DNA from: Chamaecrista fasciculata | Taxonomy: Eukaryota > Streptophyta > Magnoliopsida > Fabales > Fabaceae | Direction of reading: 5' to 3' | Assembly: GCA_003254925.1 (NCBI GenBank) | Contig: QANZ01028197.1 | Location: 4,734-68,733 of the forward strand | Length of the DNA stretch: 64,000 nucleotides | Shown here: positions 35,396-48,614 of the stretch, piece after piece | Layout: each line of letters opens with the position of its first letter | Numbering within the stretch: the first letter of the stretch is position 1 | Translations under genes and position numbers: made by a program | Notes under the pieces: generated by a model | Seen by the model: the letters and a program-made list of their open reading frames with translations, nothing else | Databases searched by the model: none | Told to the model about the DNA's origin: nothing

Positions 35396-38171
35396 TCTCA
35401 GAGTCTGATCTATCCTTTACTTCTTGGATTGAAAAAAAGAGAGCATATTTCAATCGATAGAAATTTGAATCTTGGGAGTTTTCGAGCTCCCACAAGTAAC
35501 GCCATTTTCGAATTGAGATTAACAAATAAGAAGTCAAAGTTTCAAAACCACGACATCATTTGCATTATTACTGTTTAATTGAGCGGTTCGAAGTTTTTGC
35601 AAGCATTTCATAATAACAAGAAAACTGTTATTGTATGAATTGAAATTAATCAATTTGAAGTACATACACATTGTTGCTCCCTGCTCCAGATATTGGTGTG
35701 TGGTATATATCTGAATTCCGATTCATAACGCGTAACAGTACATCGTCAGGACCTATTTTTAATTTTATATATACGGTATACCAAAAACCATTCATATGTT
35801 TCTGGCAAAAAAAAAAACCATTCATATGTATATATATGTTTGACCAATATAAAAAGGAAGAAAGAGTAGCAAATTTTGTATTCACAAATTGTTGAAAATC
35901 ATACATAATATATATAATACATACAATATATATATATAGTGGATGATATGCCATAGTCGACATTCATGCCGTGGACTACGAAGGGACCAATGAGTGAAAA
36001 GCTTAAATTTTATTAATGTTCTACAATAACGACGTACATGTTCGTCCCAGCAGAACATAGACATTGGAGGCTGACAATGCCTATTTTTAACCAAACAATA
36101 AATATAGTAATAAACTCTGCCTCAAATTAAAGTTTATTTATTAATTGGCCATCTCTCTGCAACATATATTTTCAAGTTCCCAAAACTGTACAGTGAACCT
36201 GGAGAGTACAAATCCACCCATTGAGCCCTCACAAGCAACCAATTAGCTTCATTCACGCCACTTTAAACTGCTTCTGCCAACCTTCAATTCTCCCTCTTCT
36301 CTACATATATATTTAACTGTTAAGTTACTATATATTTATATAGCTTTTCTTGAAATACTTCGAATTTCTAAATTAAAAAATTTTATTCTGTTTAGAAAAA
36401 AAAATTATTTATGGTGCTATTAGTCCGACCGGAATGGATCACTTTATACACTAAGTTATATATAATAGTATAGATATATGGTGGTGTTATATATTTTATT
36501 ATAAGCCGGGTTTAATTTTCTTCACCTATTCCTGTAATTGTCAAAACAAAAATTAATCTTATTCAGTTCGAAAGAGAACAATTAAAGTCTTCTTAACATT
36601 TTTAAACTCTAAAATCTGAATCCAAACTCATCAATTTAATCTTGTATCAAACTCTTGTTGATATATATACGATGTTGTTTAATCTTAATAATTGTTGAGC
36701 ATGAAAAATATATATATTCAGAGATAATCAACCCCNTATAATATTATATTAATTAAATTTAAAAAAAATTCACAACAACATTAATTAAACATTTCGAAAC
36801 AAATTAAAGTTAACAAATAATGTTTTTAAAAGATATGAGAGATTGTTGCGTTATTATCTCTAATATATTAATGTAATCATATATTTACCGTCAAGTACAT
36901 AGATCAATTGATTCACAAGAGTTGATCCAGCTTAATTAAAAATTTGGGGTTTGATTTTTACCAAAAAAAAATTGGGGTTTGAAATTTGATAAACAACTTT
37001 GATGAAAGAATTTTGTCATTGTTTTTGTCCTACTTGATTCAAATAGAATTCTTTGTCTATGCCGGTAAAAAGGATTGACGAAAAATATTCATATTACCAA
37101 AAAAATTACATATTTATAATAATTTGATCTATATTTTCTTTTATAAAACAAATTTACACGATAATTTTTGGCCTTAGAAGGACGCAGCATGTCCTCTACT
37201 TCTGTCCCCTGTGTCTGACACACCCCCACGTTTCCCTTCTTTAAAATTCTCAACAGCCACACATAAACTTAGCTGTTTCATCTTAAGCAATAATAAGACG
37301 ATGAGAGGAAAAAAAGAAAAATAGCAAGAGAAAAAGATTTGATTATTATTATAACACCGACACAGACAATAAGGTAATAGTTACTGAAGAAGAATAATGC
37401 AGCTTCTTTATTAATTTGCTTTTCTTGTATAGCTTCTCCACACTGCACTGAACTATAATGCCATGCTATTATTAAGATTCACTATTGCTGTTATGATATA
37501 ATTGCCGAATTTTTAATGTCATTTTGATTTAACTAGGTCCTTTTCTCTGAAATACTTGAATTATTGCACGCCTTTCCCTGACATGTTTCAGGTCATCATT
37601 GTATCGCCATTTCTTTAATATATATATATATATATTTTATCTAATATGTGTCCTTAGTGCATGAGTATCCCATATCTTGAAATCTAAAAAAATTTATTTA
37701 AAAGATAATTTTTAATGTTTGAAAACTCACTTGACAACCTTAACATGTGTCCTAAAGGCACATGTTAAAAGGACTATATATATATATATATACCCAGTTT
37801 TCTACCGTATATATCTCTTTCTTCCATTGGTCATTTTCTTTAATATTATCAAGTAAAATTACAAATTTGAGAATGTGTGACTCTTATACCGTAATCAGTT
37901 ACATCACACAAGTTAAATTTAAATTAAACGGGACAACATTATAAATACCGGGCGAACAAAGAAAAAAATAATAAGAATTTGTTAGTCAGAAATTAATCAT
38001 AAATAGAATTTACTTGCGATCGAATTTTATGAAAATTAAACCAACAGCTGCAAAACAATATTGATTTGAAATGCCATCAATGTCTTCATTGTCTCATCAA
38101 TTAGAATTCCAGCAAGGATGATTAATGATAAGATTGTGATTGCAACATTTATTTTTGAAGAAAACAAAACA

Positions 38172-38206
<35 letters not shown>

Positions 38207-39164
38207 ACAAACTGATTTATTTATATTTATATATATGTTTTGCTTTGAGGAGTTGATATTCTATTATTGTTCAGTAATCAGTAAACATGGCGATCGAGGT
38301 TGAGTATAGTCTATAGATATATATTTTATATTTTGTGTGTGTATGAGAACATGTGGCCTGCGCTTAATTAGGTGGAATGTGCATCAAACTATAATTATTC
38401 AATAATACCACGATGGATCGAGTACGTACTTATTGGCCACACTTGTTATTCATTGCTTCACGTTCAATTGCACAAATTACATTAAAGTTTGATAGTATTA
38501 TAAATTAATTATAAATAAACAAGTAGCTAGAGGCCGAACCCAATTGATAATGATATTATATATATATGCTTCGTTGTCCATTATATTGATGTACCTTCGT
38601 TGTAATGGCTTTCACATTGACAACGATAACAACTTTTGGGACTATTTAAGGGCATTGTCCTTTGATATTAACCATACATAGGAACCAACGAACTTGGACC
38701 TAACCAGAATAATAGCGGAATTATTGTTTTTGGACGTCGACATTCATTTCAACCATGTTCAAAATCTCATCCTTTACTGTAACTAAATTGAAAGTAAATT
38801 TTTATTTATTTCAAGGGTTTAATAATGACTTTAGAGAGGTATAAAACACAGCCAATTTTGTTAAATAATATTAACTCGTTTTTTTTGTGTGACAAAAATA
38901 TCTTTATTTAATTTCTATTTTGTTTGTAGTTTTTTGTCCTTAAAAAAATCGTGAGTTAATTTTATTGATCAAATCTGACTATTTTTTATACCTCTAAAGT
39001 CAATCAAAACTTGCTTACCAAAAAAAAAAAAGGTCAATCAAAACTTCCTTAATCAATGATCTTAAGGCATTGATTAGAGGAAGTCTTATTGAAAACATAC
39101 ATTTACGAGAGGTGAGACTTATTAACTTGTCCATCGATCACATATTTGTTCTTTACTAGTTTAA

Positions 39165-39199
<35 letters not shown>

Positions 39200-39239
39200 A
39201 AGGCTGAGTCTACCAAAAAATATTGAGATCAATAATTTA
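35396..39239. other. Gene-poor AT-rich stretch
   Basis: No gene is supported. It holds TA tracts near 35925-35938, 37617-37634, 37777-37792, 38185-38206 and 39167-39195, and one undetermined base at 36736. A doubled ACCATTCATATGT lies near 35785-35830. Short reading frames here are not recognisable. Confidence 0.5.
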
Positions 39240-39352
39240 TAACCTCAAATTAGTCCCAAATGTATGGGGTAAATTTTAAATTGGTTATAAATACTATTTC
39301 ATTTGTTTCAGATTAGTCTTATACATATTTTCATAATTTCTCAAATTAGTCT

Positions 39353-39954
39353 TGATAAACAGGAAAATGACTGGCACTTACCTAGTTCACCGGAGAGGGC
39401 TGCGAGAGCCAAGACTTGAGCAAAGACCTGCAAAAGCTTCACAGGGGGGCCCTGCGAAGTGTACTCCGACGCTCAAGTTAGTAAGAGAGTGATAAGAGAG
39501 TGAGAGAATTTGAGAGTGTAAGAAGTAGCTAACCTTGAACTGGTGAGATGGGCTCTATTTATAGAGCAGGGAGGAGAGAGGTGGTCAGCGTGCGGGGCGG
39601 ACCACGTACTGGACACGATCTCCACCAGCGAAGATGGTGGAGGCCGAGATTTGCGGAGCAAGGCAATCGTGGGTGATTGCGTGTTGCGTCGCTAGGCGGG
39701 CGCCTAAGAACTGGAGATCGTGGGTGAGCTGGCTCGCAGCCCACGATCTCCCGTAGCGTGGATTGCGGAGCAGGGTGATCGTGGGTGGCCACGTGTCATT
39801 TTGGGGACGGGCGCCATGCTCCAGGATGGATCATGACCGCCACTAAGTGTGTTTAGGGCGTCCGATTGACTCGAGGGCGCTTCGCGAGGTGCGGAGGGGA
39901 GAAGAGGCCCGGTGCGAGGGCCGTTTAGGCGTACGCCCAAATAGTGATGTATCA
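39353..39954 (-). mobile_element. Solo LTR (fossil), 602 bp, with TSD
   Basis: Same family as 25440-25934. On the plus strand it starts TGATAAACAGG and ends GATGTATCA. The target duplication is AGTCT (39348-39352 and 39955-39959). On the minus strand it shows a TATAAATAG promoter-like motif and downstream ACTTGAGCGTCGGAGT. No internal region is attached. The reading frames inside are not genes. Moderate age: the two solo copies differ by substitutions and length. Confidence 0.85.
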
Positions 39955-40007
39955 AGTCTCAAACCTATTTTTAGGACTTGATTTGATCTTATTTACTAAT
40001 GATCTTA

Positions 40008-40122
40008 ATTTTTTTTAGTTAAGTCATGGGTATCCTCCGCCTATCCGTGTAACAGTCTAAACAAAAACTAATTTCATTCGGGCCTTAGAAACAAAATGAC
40101 CAGAGCCCTCCCAACAATGTCG
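40008..40122 (-). mobile_element. Truncated SINE, family 1
   Basis: It matches the tail half of the SINE at 51449-51637 (GGGTATCCTCCGCCTATCCGTG, AAACTAATTTCATTCGGGCC, CCAACAATGTCGACT) and lacks the tRNA-like head. The target duplication ACTAATGATCTTA is perfect (39995-40007 and 40123-40135), so it inserted as a 5'-truncated copy, the usual result of LINE-driven retroposition. The T-tract on the left is the tail of the minus-strand copy. Confidence 0.8.
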
Positions 40123-40497
40123 ACTAATGATCTTATTAACTAGGCAAAAGGAAAGAATTTTTCAGGAGTTAACATATATAGTTTTAAACTTGTCGCATTC
40201 AAATTTAAAATGAGAGAGATATAACCAACTTTACTTGTTTGAATATAAAAAAAAAAAAAAAGCGACATACTTTCGGTACCTTATTTGACCTCATTTGTTA
40301 ATGATCAAAACTAGATAGAGAAAATACTCATAAAAAGCAATCAATAACTCTAGATTTATCTCAGTTAAACTGGAAACAAGAAAAATATGATTAGTTTGAG
40401 ACCAATTTAAGAAATTATGAAAGACTATTTTGAAACAAATTAAATATCCAGGACCAATTCGAAATTCCCATGCACTTAGGACCATCCTGAGATTTTG

Positions 40498-40681
40498 ACT
40501 GGTTAATTAAATAGCATCTATGTCTGCCTTGTGGGTAATGTTTACTCAAAACCTCTTGTATTTCCCAATGAAAAACAGCCCTAGCTAAATCATCACCCAT
40601 TATGAGGAAACATCCAGAATCATTAGTTATATTGACTTTATTAAGCAACAATCGTTCATATCTAAACCTTGATTCTTCCAT
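40498..40681 (-). pseudogene. Unrecognised protein-like fragment
   Basis: The minus-strand frame from 40681 reads MEESRFRYERLLLNK .. CFLIMGDDLARAVFHWE .. HYPQGRHRCYLINQ. Its mixed composition looks more protein-like than the other AT-rich frames nearby. Beyond about 40497 it runs into the foldback repeat, so the rest of the frame is not genuine. I do not recognise the family. It may be a fragment of a host gene or transposon gene, or chance. Confidence 0.25.
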
Positions 40682-41458
40682 AATTACAATACATTATTTT
40701 TTTTCCTAAAAATAGTAAAAAAAAAAATCTGCTAAATCAGGGAAAATTTAATATGCCATACTCCTATTAAAATGCCCCATACTAATAAATATCTCTTCAA
40801 AAACATATTTATATGGTTTTATCCGTATAAAAATGATAATAAGGAAAAGGAAGTACACGAGCTAACCTCTACTATTAATATTATAATTATCCATTTGTTT
40901 TATTTAAAAGTGAATAATCAATGATTACTTGTGCATGCCCAAGTAGTAATCATCATTAACTGTATCTTTTTATTCTTTGGTTCTCTAGATTCCAACTCGA
41001 ACGCCTTTAGAATCATCAAGTTCGCCAAACTTTTAATAAGAAATTCTCATTTTTTTAAGAAGAAAAAAAAGAGAAAATACTATTTATACGGCGTCCGCAG
41101 TTGCAAGAAAGAAAAATAGTAAACGATAATCAAATATACGAAGGCAAAGTCAGCATCAGAAAAAGGAAGTGGGTCACAAATAGAAAAAGGAGAAAGAAAG
41201 GATGTCCGACAAGACGGACGTGAAGTGGGCCTTCATGGGCCTAATAGTGTGGGCCCATTTGATAGCCCAACCGTGTGATGAGATGGTAGTTCGAGAATCA
41301 GATGACGTGGAGCCATAAATCCCTCATGCTTCTTCCTATGGTCCTCACTTCGTTAACGCGTATTACTATGATTTCCTTCTTCTTATATTCTCTTACTTTT
41401 TTCATCCCATTTGATTTTCAGTTTTTGACCCAACATATACTTGATTTTTTTTTATTAA
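40682..41458. other. Spacer, no gene seen
   Basis: AT-rich up to 41150, then a mixed-composition stretch with GTGGGCCTTCATGGGCC and GTGTGGGCCC words. GGGCC motifs resemble plant promoter elements, but no gene starts nearby. Confidence 0.45.
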
Positions 41459-41878
41459 GGCCAAAGTCCTATTTTGGTCCCTCATATTTACTCAAAGTTA
41501 TGTTTTGGTCTCTCACGTTTTTTCCGTTCTGTTTTGGTCCTTTAAGTTTTTAAAAAGTTTTATCGTTAGTCCCTGATTTTTTTTCATCCATTTTTTCTAT
41601 TAACAAAAAGAAAAAGAAAACTAACTTTCATCTACCACAAAAGGGAAAGAACTTAAGGCGAAAGAGCAAAATTGTTGAGAGATGAAAACTAGTTTTTTTT
41701 TTTTAAACGAAAAAGTGGATGAAAAAGAGTTGGGGACTAACGGTGGAACTTTTTGTAAACTTGAGGGGCTAAAATGAAACTTTGAGCAAACATGAGGAAC
41801 CAAAACAGAACGAAAAAAATTTGAGATACCAAAACATAACTTTGAACAAACATAGGAGACTAAAATAAAACTTCCGCC
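41459..41878. mobile_element. Foldback MULE-like MITE, 420 bp
   Basis: Left end GGCCAAAGTCCTATTTTGGTCCC; right end is its diverged reverse complement ending AACTTCCGCC. Inner arms share CAAAGTTATGTTTTGGT. The flanking 9-mers TTTTATTAA and TTTTATGAA are 8 of 9 equal. No protein is encoded. Confidence 0.75.
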
Positions 41879-41887
41879 TTTTATGAA

Positions 41888-43574
41888 AAAGGCGAGATGC
41901 CATACTAGAATTTTAAGAATTTTACTTTGATAAAACATCATAGAAATCAATTTCATTTTAATATTTCTTGTGTTGATGAGTAGTTCTCATTACTTTCTTT
42001 CTTCCTATTAGAATATTTTTTTTTTTGCCTGACTATTGGAATATTCGTTAGTTGCTCAATTGATTCTATGAGCAAATTTATAATCATTAAGCATGTGACA
42101 GAAACGCATGCTGGTTGAAGAGTTGGAGGTACCATTGAGATTCAACTTTTGTATTTAGTTTAAAATAAGTAATTTTTGTTGATGAGAATATGAGATTGAT
42201 ATTTCTTCAGCAATATTAGATAATGCTAAAATATTACGCACTTATTCGACTTTTTTAACATGGTGAGATGAGTATTATGTGTACAACTAAAAGTTTAGTC
42301 ACTTCCTAAAGCACATCTCCCAATGCAGCCATTTCACGTTTAACTTTTTTTTTTAAACTCTAATTAAGCACTAAAGTCTTCATTGCAAATATTAATTAGG
42401 AAGGTACTCGGTACAAAATTAGAAAGAGAGAGATAATACTTTATTAGTATATATAAATTGAAAGAAACAAAATTTTAAAGATTAAAAATGATCAGCAACA
42501 AGGTAGAATAATTAGTTGGAGTGTGATTCAATTTAATGAAGGATCTCAAATTCAAAATATTATAAATATATTTGTATTGAATATTTAGTGGGAGAATTTT
42601 ATCAAATTAATCATCGTTGAATTGTTAAGCACGGGGAAGTGGGAGACAAGGGATTACATGGATGTAAAGGGTGGGTGCTATAATGTCAGGAATTCACAGC
42701 CGAAGCTATTGAATGGAATAGCTTTTGAACGACACCTTCAATAATATGCTCCGTGGAGTAGGATCACCACTCATCATTCATTCTTTCTATTGCATTGCAT
42801 CTGTCTAGTTTATAATTCCTTCTCTCTTTGGTTTCTTACTTCTTTCGTGTTCCTAGGGTGGAAGAAATTTTTGTCTTTAGTAATGAATTTGAAGACGCAA
42901 CTTCAGAGTCCTATTTGTTTTGATTATAACCCTAGTTGATGTCAGAACAATTTTCAAGATATTTTTCACATGGAAATTGATTGGAGCTTTGGGTTCAGGC
43001 TCAAATCTCTGTACCACAGAAGTCAGAAAACCAGAACTAAGCCCAACATTGTAGATCTACACAACTAAAATGAGAAAAAAAAGTGACCCAAAAAAAGGAC
43101 AAACAGCCTGAAGAGGATCATTAGCCTCAAGATTCAGTCTATTATCTTTAAAAAAAATTGTGAATTACAGGATCATTAGCAGTATCTATATCACTTTCAA
43201 AAATATCAGAGCAAGTCCGGCTGAACATTAAATCCTTCCTGTAAATAAATAGAATTTTAACCAAGTATAAACATATCATTCTAGAATGAACCCAAGCATC
43301 CCGTATATAGCTGTGGAGATACAAGTATCATGAAGGCCTAAATGCTACTGCAATGGAAGAAGCAGTGATACAAGACATCACACAATGACGCAATATACAC
43401 ACTGTGGTAGTTTCATTTGTCATGTCAGATACGTATCAGTTTCATAAACTGCAGTATTTGAGAGAGACCACGAAGCATGTATCCAATTTCACCATTATGA
43501 TCGTCGATCCGGTAAACAAAATTCGGCAACAATTATCTTCAACAAATACCATTAACCCCTTCCATAATTTTGCA
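41888..43574. other. Gene-free stretch; right end is the 3' flank of RH17
   Basis: No coding sequence is supported. The last 200-300 bases before 43575 are probably the 3' UTR of the helicase gene. The forward reading frame at 43404 lies antisense to that UTR and shows no domain. Confidence 0.5.
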
Positions 43575-46500
43575 CTATGTTGTCACCCTGGTGATTTTTC
43601 TCTTTTTTGACTGCCCACTTTGCTTCTGAAATCTCTTCCTCTTGGTTTGCTTCTGGTATGATTTTCCAACTAAAGAAGGTTGTTGTTTCAGGGCAAAGCT
43701 TTTTGCTACATGCCCCAAGTGAAGTTTCTTAATCATAAATATCTTCTTCAATTCACCACGATGGGCTGTGTAGGCGCGGACCCAAGAGCAAAATCCCCTC
43801 TTGGCTAGTTTATCTATCATGGGCTGAGATGGACATAGGAGACATTAATTTAAGGTGCACAAATTCAACAAAAAACCACTAGAATATCACATAAAGAAGA
43901 AACTCACACACACACATCTCTAATTGGTGGAAAAGAATCAAAAGCACAGATTATGAATAAAGACTAGAGAATCATTCCTAACCATCAAAAGGAGACGACT
44001 TTATTCAATATTTGCAAATTCCAAACATCTAAAAGTTTTGGGAAAAAAAAGCACTCACACTCATAAGCCTAATATTCCCTTTGTCCAGAGGATGAAAACT
44101 AACTCGGCAGATGTATCAAGAGTTATGATGAGCATCATAAGTAGCATGTTGCTGAATTCACGCCAGTTCAAATAAGCTTCCTCATTAAATTTTTCTCACA
44201 ATTACAACTGTTGAGATTCATAGGATGTTTTCTAAAGCGTCCCTCCTCCCCGCACACACCAAAAAAAAAAAGCGTCATGCAAAAATTGGATCTCCCAGGA
44301 GCTAGAATATCTGATATTTTGATTATTGGCAATACCTAAATCCTTATGTTGTTATGTATATTCACAAAAACTAATATATTTTAGAAACACCATGTCAAAT
44401 TCAACATTTATGATTCCACAGGACAGACTTTGTACAAGTTGAGTCAAAATAAGATAAAGTTAAAACTCAACTTTCAAATGATTATTCAATCAGACAAGAT
44501 ATTGGCAACGAGCAAGAACGTAAAGGTACACAGGAAAAATGATATTGATCACCTTGGACATGATGAAGGATTCAAGTGCCATCTGGAGACAAACCACCCA
44601 CGGATGTGATTCTATGGCAACAAACTTCTTGTTGTGGTTCTTTTGACCACGCAATGGGAAACTATCCAGCACTTTGAGAAGAGGATACTCTGCTAGTGAA
44701 ACACCATGTTTCTCCAGGTCCTGTAAATAATCTATTTCAACTGGCTGTAGAAATAACAATGACTCTCCTCTTTCACCCAGCCGAGCTGTTCTACCAACTC
44801 TGCATCATGATTGATCAAAATATTAGGTAGTCTTGAAGTATCCATTATGCCTCTTATTATTATAGCCTTCTCTTTATTACTATTCTGATTCAGATTCTCT
44901 AAGGAGAGTATAATAATCTGAGAATGAATATTTAAATAGCAGCAGCTTCCTAATCAACTAGATGATTGGTCAAACTCACATTCCATACTTACAAATATAA
45001 ATCTAAATTGATTATTCCTTTCCCATATAAAAAATCTATGGATCAAGGGAAAATATAAAACTGAATTGGTGCAACCATGGACTACATTAACAACTACTGA
45101 AAAGAAAACCATCCCAGCTGCCCCAGCTCCAAGGGGGGACCCCAACAAAAGAAAAATTTATAAGAAAAAAAGAAACATAGTAGAACATATAAAGGAAGCC
45201 AAAATGGAATGATAGCCAGAAAGTAGATACCTATGAACGTATTCAGTAGCTTCCCCAGGAGAATCATATTGGATAATGCATCTAACTTTTGGAAAATCCA
45301 AGCCTCTAGCTGCTACATCAGTGGAAAAGAGTATAGCTGATTTTTCTGTTTTAAAAGTCTGAAAAGTTGTCCTCCGGTCCTCCTGTTCCATGTTCCCGTG
45401 CAAACGAAACATTTTGCATCCCAGAAACATCTGTCTGATATCTGCCTCTGATTGTGGATAGGATGAAAAATGGAATTCACTCAACAGTGAAAAGTGAAAG
45501 TCTACTGCATCGCATGTTGAAAAGAATACCACAATCTGTGAAATGAATAAAGTGAACGTTGAGGCCAATGGCAGCAAAAAGCAAATGCTTCAATAAAAAA
45601 TGCAAAAGATAGAAATTATAATCCATTAAAATGTGACTGAAATAATGAAATGTCATTTCCGCAACAGCTTCTGCCTGTATCTAGATAACTACAGCAGATA
45701 TATCTGATGAAAACCATACTAATACACAGTTGTCGCAAACATCATAGAATGAGATGTATATATGTATTTGTAGTTGTAGAGATCCAAAACACCAATCAAA
45801 ACCAGGGATATGAAATCCTAGTAAAAGTTAAAGAGAAAAATGTGGGATAATGACAATGGTTGAAGATAAAGCCTTACCTTCTGTGAAACTTCCCTCTCAG
45901 AAAGATACTTCAGGATGAAAAGTAGTACAGTGAGACGTGAACCACAGGGTACTGCATAATAATCCAATAAAGACCTCAACATACTACATCAACTTAAGAA
46001 AATTCACCACAAGAAAAAACTTATGATTGCAGCATGCATACCTTTAACATATCTCTGAATCAACTGTGTAGGGACTTTATAATCTTCAACAGTCGAGCTC
46101 AGTATTTTACTGTGATTTTTCTCTTCATCGTATTCATTGTCCTCATCAGATTCTGAGGAGCCAAGACTCTCCACTGTTGAGATTGGTTCTATTCTTTTGC
46201 CATCAAGACCAATCATCACAGGATCCTCTAGACTAATTTTGGCAAGATGATTCACTTTTTCATTTAAAGTAGCTGATAAGAGCAAATTCTGTCTCTGAGC
46301 TCCAGAATGTCTTGAAACTGCATTCTCTTGGTTAGCATAACCTGTTTTTCCCGTACCTAAGTGATCTAGTATTTCCTTTATTTCTTTTCCAAATCCTAAT
46401 TCTAGAATCCTGTCAAAAAACAAGCATTAAGCTAACTAAGATATGCCAACTAACATTAAAAAAAAAAACGTTCTACAACCAATACCAAATTTATTATGAC

Positions 46501-48321
46501 ATATAGAATCTACTATTGTAACCATAGATCAAAACCATACCTATCAGCTTCATCAAAGATTATCCAGCGCAAATTTGAGTACAAGAACGATGATGTATTC
46601 TTCAAGTGATCTAAAAGGCGCCCTGGAGTTGCTACAAGGATTGATATGCCTAAAATAGGAAAGACAGTTACAATATTTACTCAAGTATGATAGAAATCAT
46701 GCTTTGAGCTTCATAAAGGACTCTTCAGACATATTATTAGTTACGTTGTGGTTTTTCTGTAATAGATAGATTCTCTTTTACTTTTCTTTCAAAATTGAAA
46801 ATTTAATCCGACCAATTTTCCAAAAGATTTATATTTAACCTTTTCCATGTTTAGTTGCCCAATGCACAAATTGTAATATAGAAAAGAGAAAGATAAAGAG
46901 AAAGAGAAATATATAAATCAATAAACAGAATAAATTTTGGCATCTGATAATTTATTTGAATTTGATTCTCTAACACCTATACAGATCAGATTGATATATA
47001 CTGCTTGTGAACATGGTATCATTGAAATTTGAAAATTTAATTAGTTGAAGGAAAAGAATTTAAGGGCAGCATTCAAGGAGGAATTGTTGATGATTGCAAA
47101 TGATTTTTACCTTTACGCAGCCTAGCCTTTTCCTTTGATCTATTTTCACCGCCCATTATATATCCAGGTACAATCCAGTGAAATCGATGCAGTAACTTTT
47201 GAAGAATTTCATAAACCTGAAGACATAGTTCGCGCGTTGGTACAAGAACCAACGCTGTTGAATGTATCGATTAATTCTGCAGTTCATATGGAACAAGCTT
47301 TTCATGACTAGCAAATGTGAAGTTGATGAGTGACTTTACTTTTACCGTGGAAATAAAGTGCAGGCTGATAAAAACAGAGTTCAACATCTACTTTTTTATT
47401 TTTTTGGGACATAATGATATATCATAACAGTAAATGGCCTTTAGCTTGACAGAAATACTAAACTAGCAATGTAATAAAGATTGAAAGAGAAAAATTGCAG
47501 TAAAAGAATTATTGACAGTATTATTCTCAAAGGTAAATATCATTATGACTGGGAGTAATCGGCACTTAATCTAGCAACCCTCCAAGAGAAGAAAGCTCGA
47601 ATATTTTAAATGAAATGTGCACATATTATGAAAAGTGCAAAGCTGAACAAATAGGTTAAAACGATAGGAAAACTGCAATTGTAAAATGATCCTATGATTT
47701 AACATTTTTTTTCAAAAACAAACTCACCATATGTTCCATCAGACCGCTGGATTTTATTATCACAATTCTGCAAATGATGAATAATTGGAGCCAAGTATGC
47801 AACAGTTTTCCCAGTGCCTGTAGCAGCATTCACGAGTCTAGGAAGTTTTGTTAAAGAACACAAATTCAAGTGAAAAGTATAATACACAAAGGGAAGCAAA
47901 CATCATAGGAACCAATTTAGACAAGAGAAAGAAAGAAAGAATATGAAATTTAACGGGAAGGATACACATGACGCCCTGAGAGAATAACCGGAATGGCTTG
48001 AGCTTGCACTAAGGTTGGAGCTTCAAAACTCATCCTCTCTGCGTAAACAAAATTCAAGCAAAATTTTCTTTCTCAAAGCTAACGAACATCACAAAGGAAA
48101 AGAAGAGAACAAATAATTCAATACAGAATTTTTCTGAAAACACACACACACAGAGAAATACCTCGAAGCTCGTCACATAAGGTGGGGTGTAGTCCTAGGC
48201 TGGAGAAAGAGCAAGAGGCAAAAACAGTGCCATCTTTGCTTTCAGCGTTCACAGCATTAGTCTTCTTATTCTTCTCTTCCGTAACTTGTTTACTTGGATT
48301 TATGCTTCTCTTCGTCCCCAT
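43575..48321 (-). CDS. RH17: DEAD-box ATP-dependent RNA helicase, RH17 (DDX31) type
   Basis: ATP-driven RNA helicase. Its yeast/animal relatives (Dbp7/DDX31) act in large ribosomal subunit assembly in the nucleolus, so the same role is likely here. CDS exons: 48162-48321, 47966-48038, 47728-47837, 47111-47254, 46541-46649, 46042-46409, 45878-45951, 45231-45535, 44553-44799, 43575-43823. They give 612 codons plus stop, near the Arabidopsis protein. Motifs in order: [11 protein letters not shown] motif ([11 protein letters not shown]), [46 protein letters not shown] lysine/arginine-rich tail ([12 protein letters not shown]) suggests nucleolar targeting. An acidic insert ([13 protein letters not shown]) sits between SAT and the second RecA domain. 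I start at 48321 (MGTKRS): the frame extends upstream but has no ATG there before a stop. It looks intact. Confidence 0.93.
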
Positions 48322-48614
48322 ACTTCTTCTGTTACTAGTTGTTTCTTCTTCTTCCTCTTCTGGTTTATCAAATTCCACAAATATGCATCCTCTTCTGCTT
48401 CTTGTTCAGCGGCTCCTTCATTCCGGTATGTTTTGGGCTTATTGGGCCGGATCGCCATTAAGCAAAAGCCCAACATAACCCTATTAGGCCACCTCTCTTT
48501 GTGGGCTTACTATTAAGACGGATCTTCAAGCCCGTTAAACAAAATGCACAGCGTTATAGGCCCAAAAAAAAGAGTGGGTTAATTTTCGTGAAACATCTAT
48601 TGACAAAAAATAAA

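Larger units (their letters stand above)
39240..40497. mobile_element. Old foldback element broken up by a solo LTR and a SINE
   Basis: The left part (about 39240-39352 plus 39955-39995) reads CTCAAATTAGTCCC .. CATTTGTTTCAGATTAGTC .. TTTCTCAAATTAGTC. It matches the reverse complement of about 40380-40497 (ATTTGTTTCAAAATAGTC .. TTTCTTAAATTGGTC). So one inverted-repeat element, of the same TTGGTCC style as others here, was split by later insertions. The limits are approximate and the match is diverged. Confidence 0.5.

Noticed and set aside
25602-39955. GC-rich reading frames at 25602-25841 and 39473-39955 as genes
   Set aside because: They lie within two copies of the same solo LTR and are not kept as matching proteins between the copies.
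48322-48378. Longer RH17 start upstream of MGTKRS
   Set aside because: The frame extends but contains no ATG before an upstream stop; the apparent first codon at 48378 is GTG.
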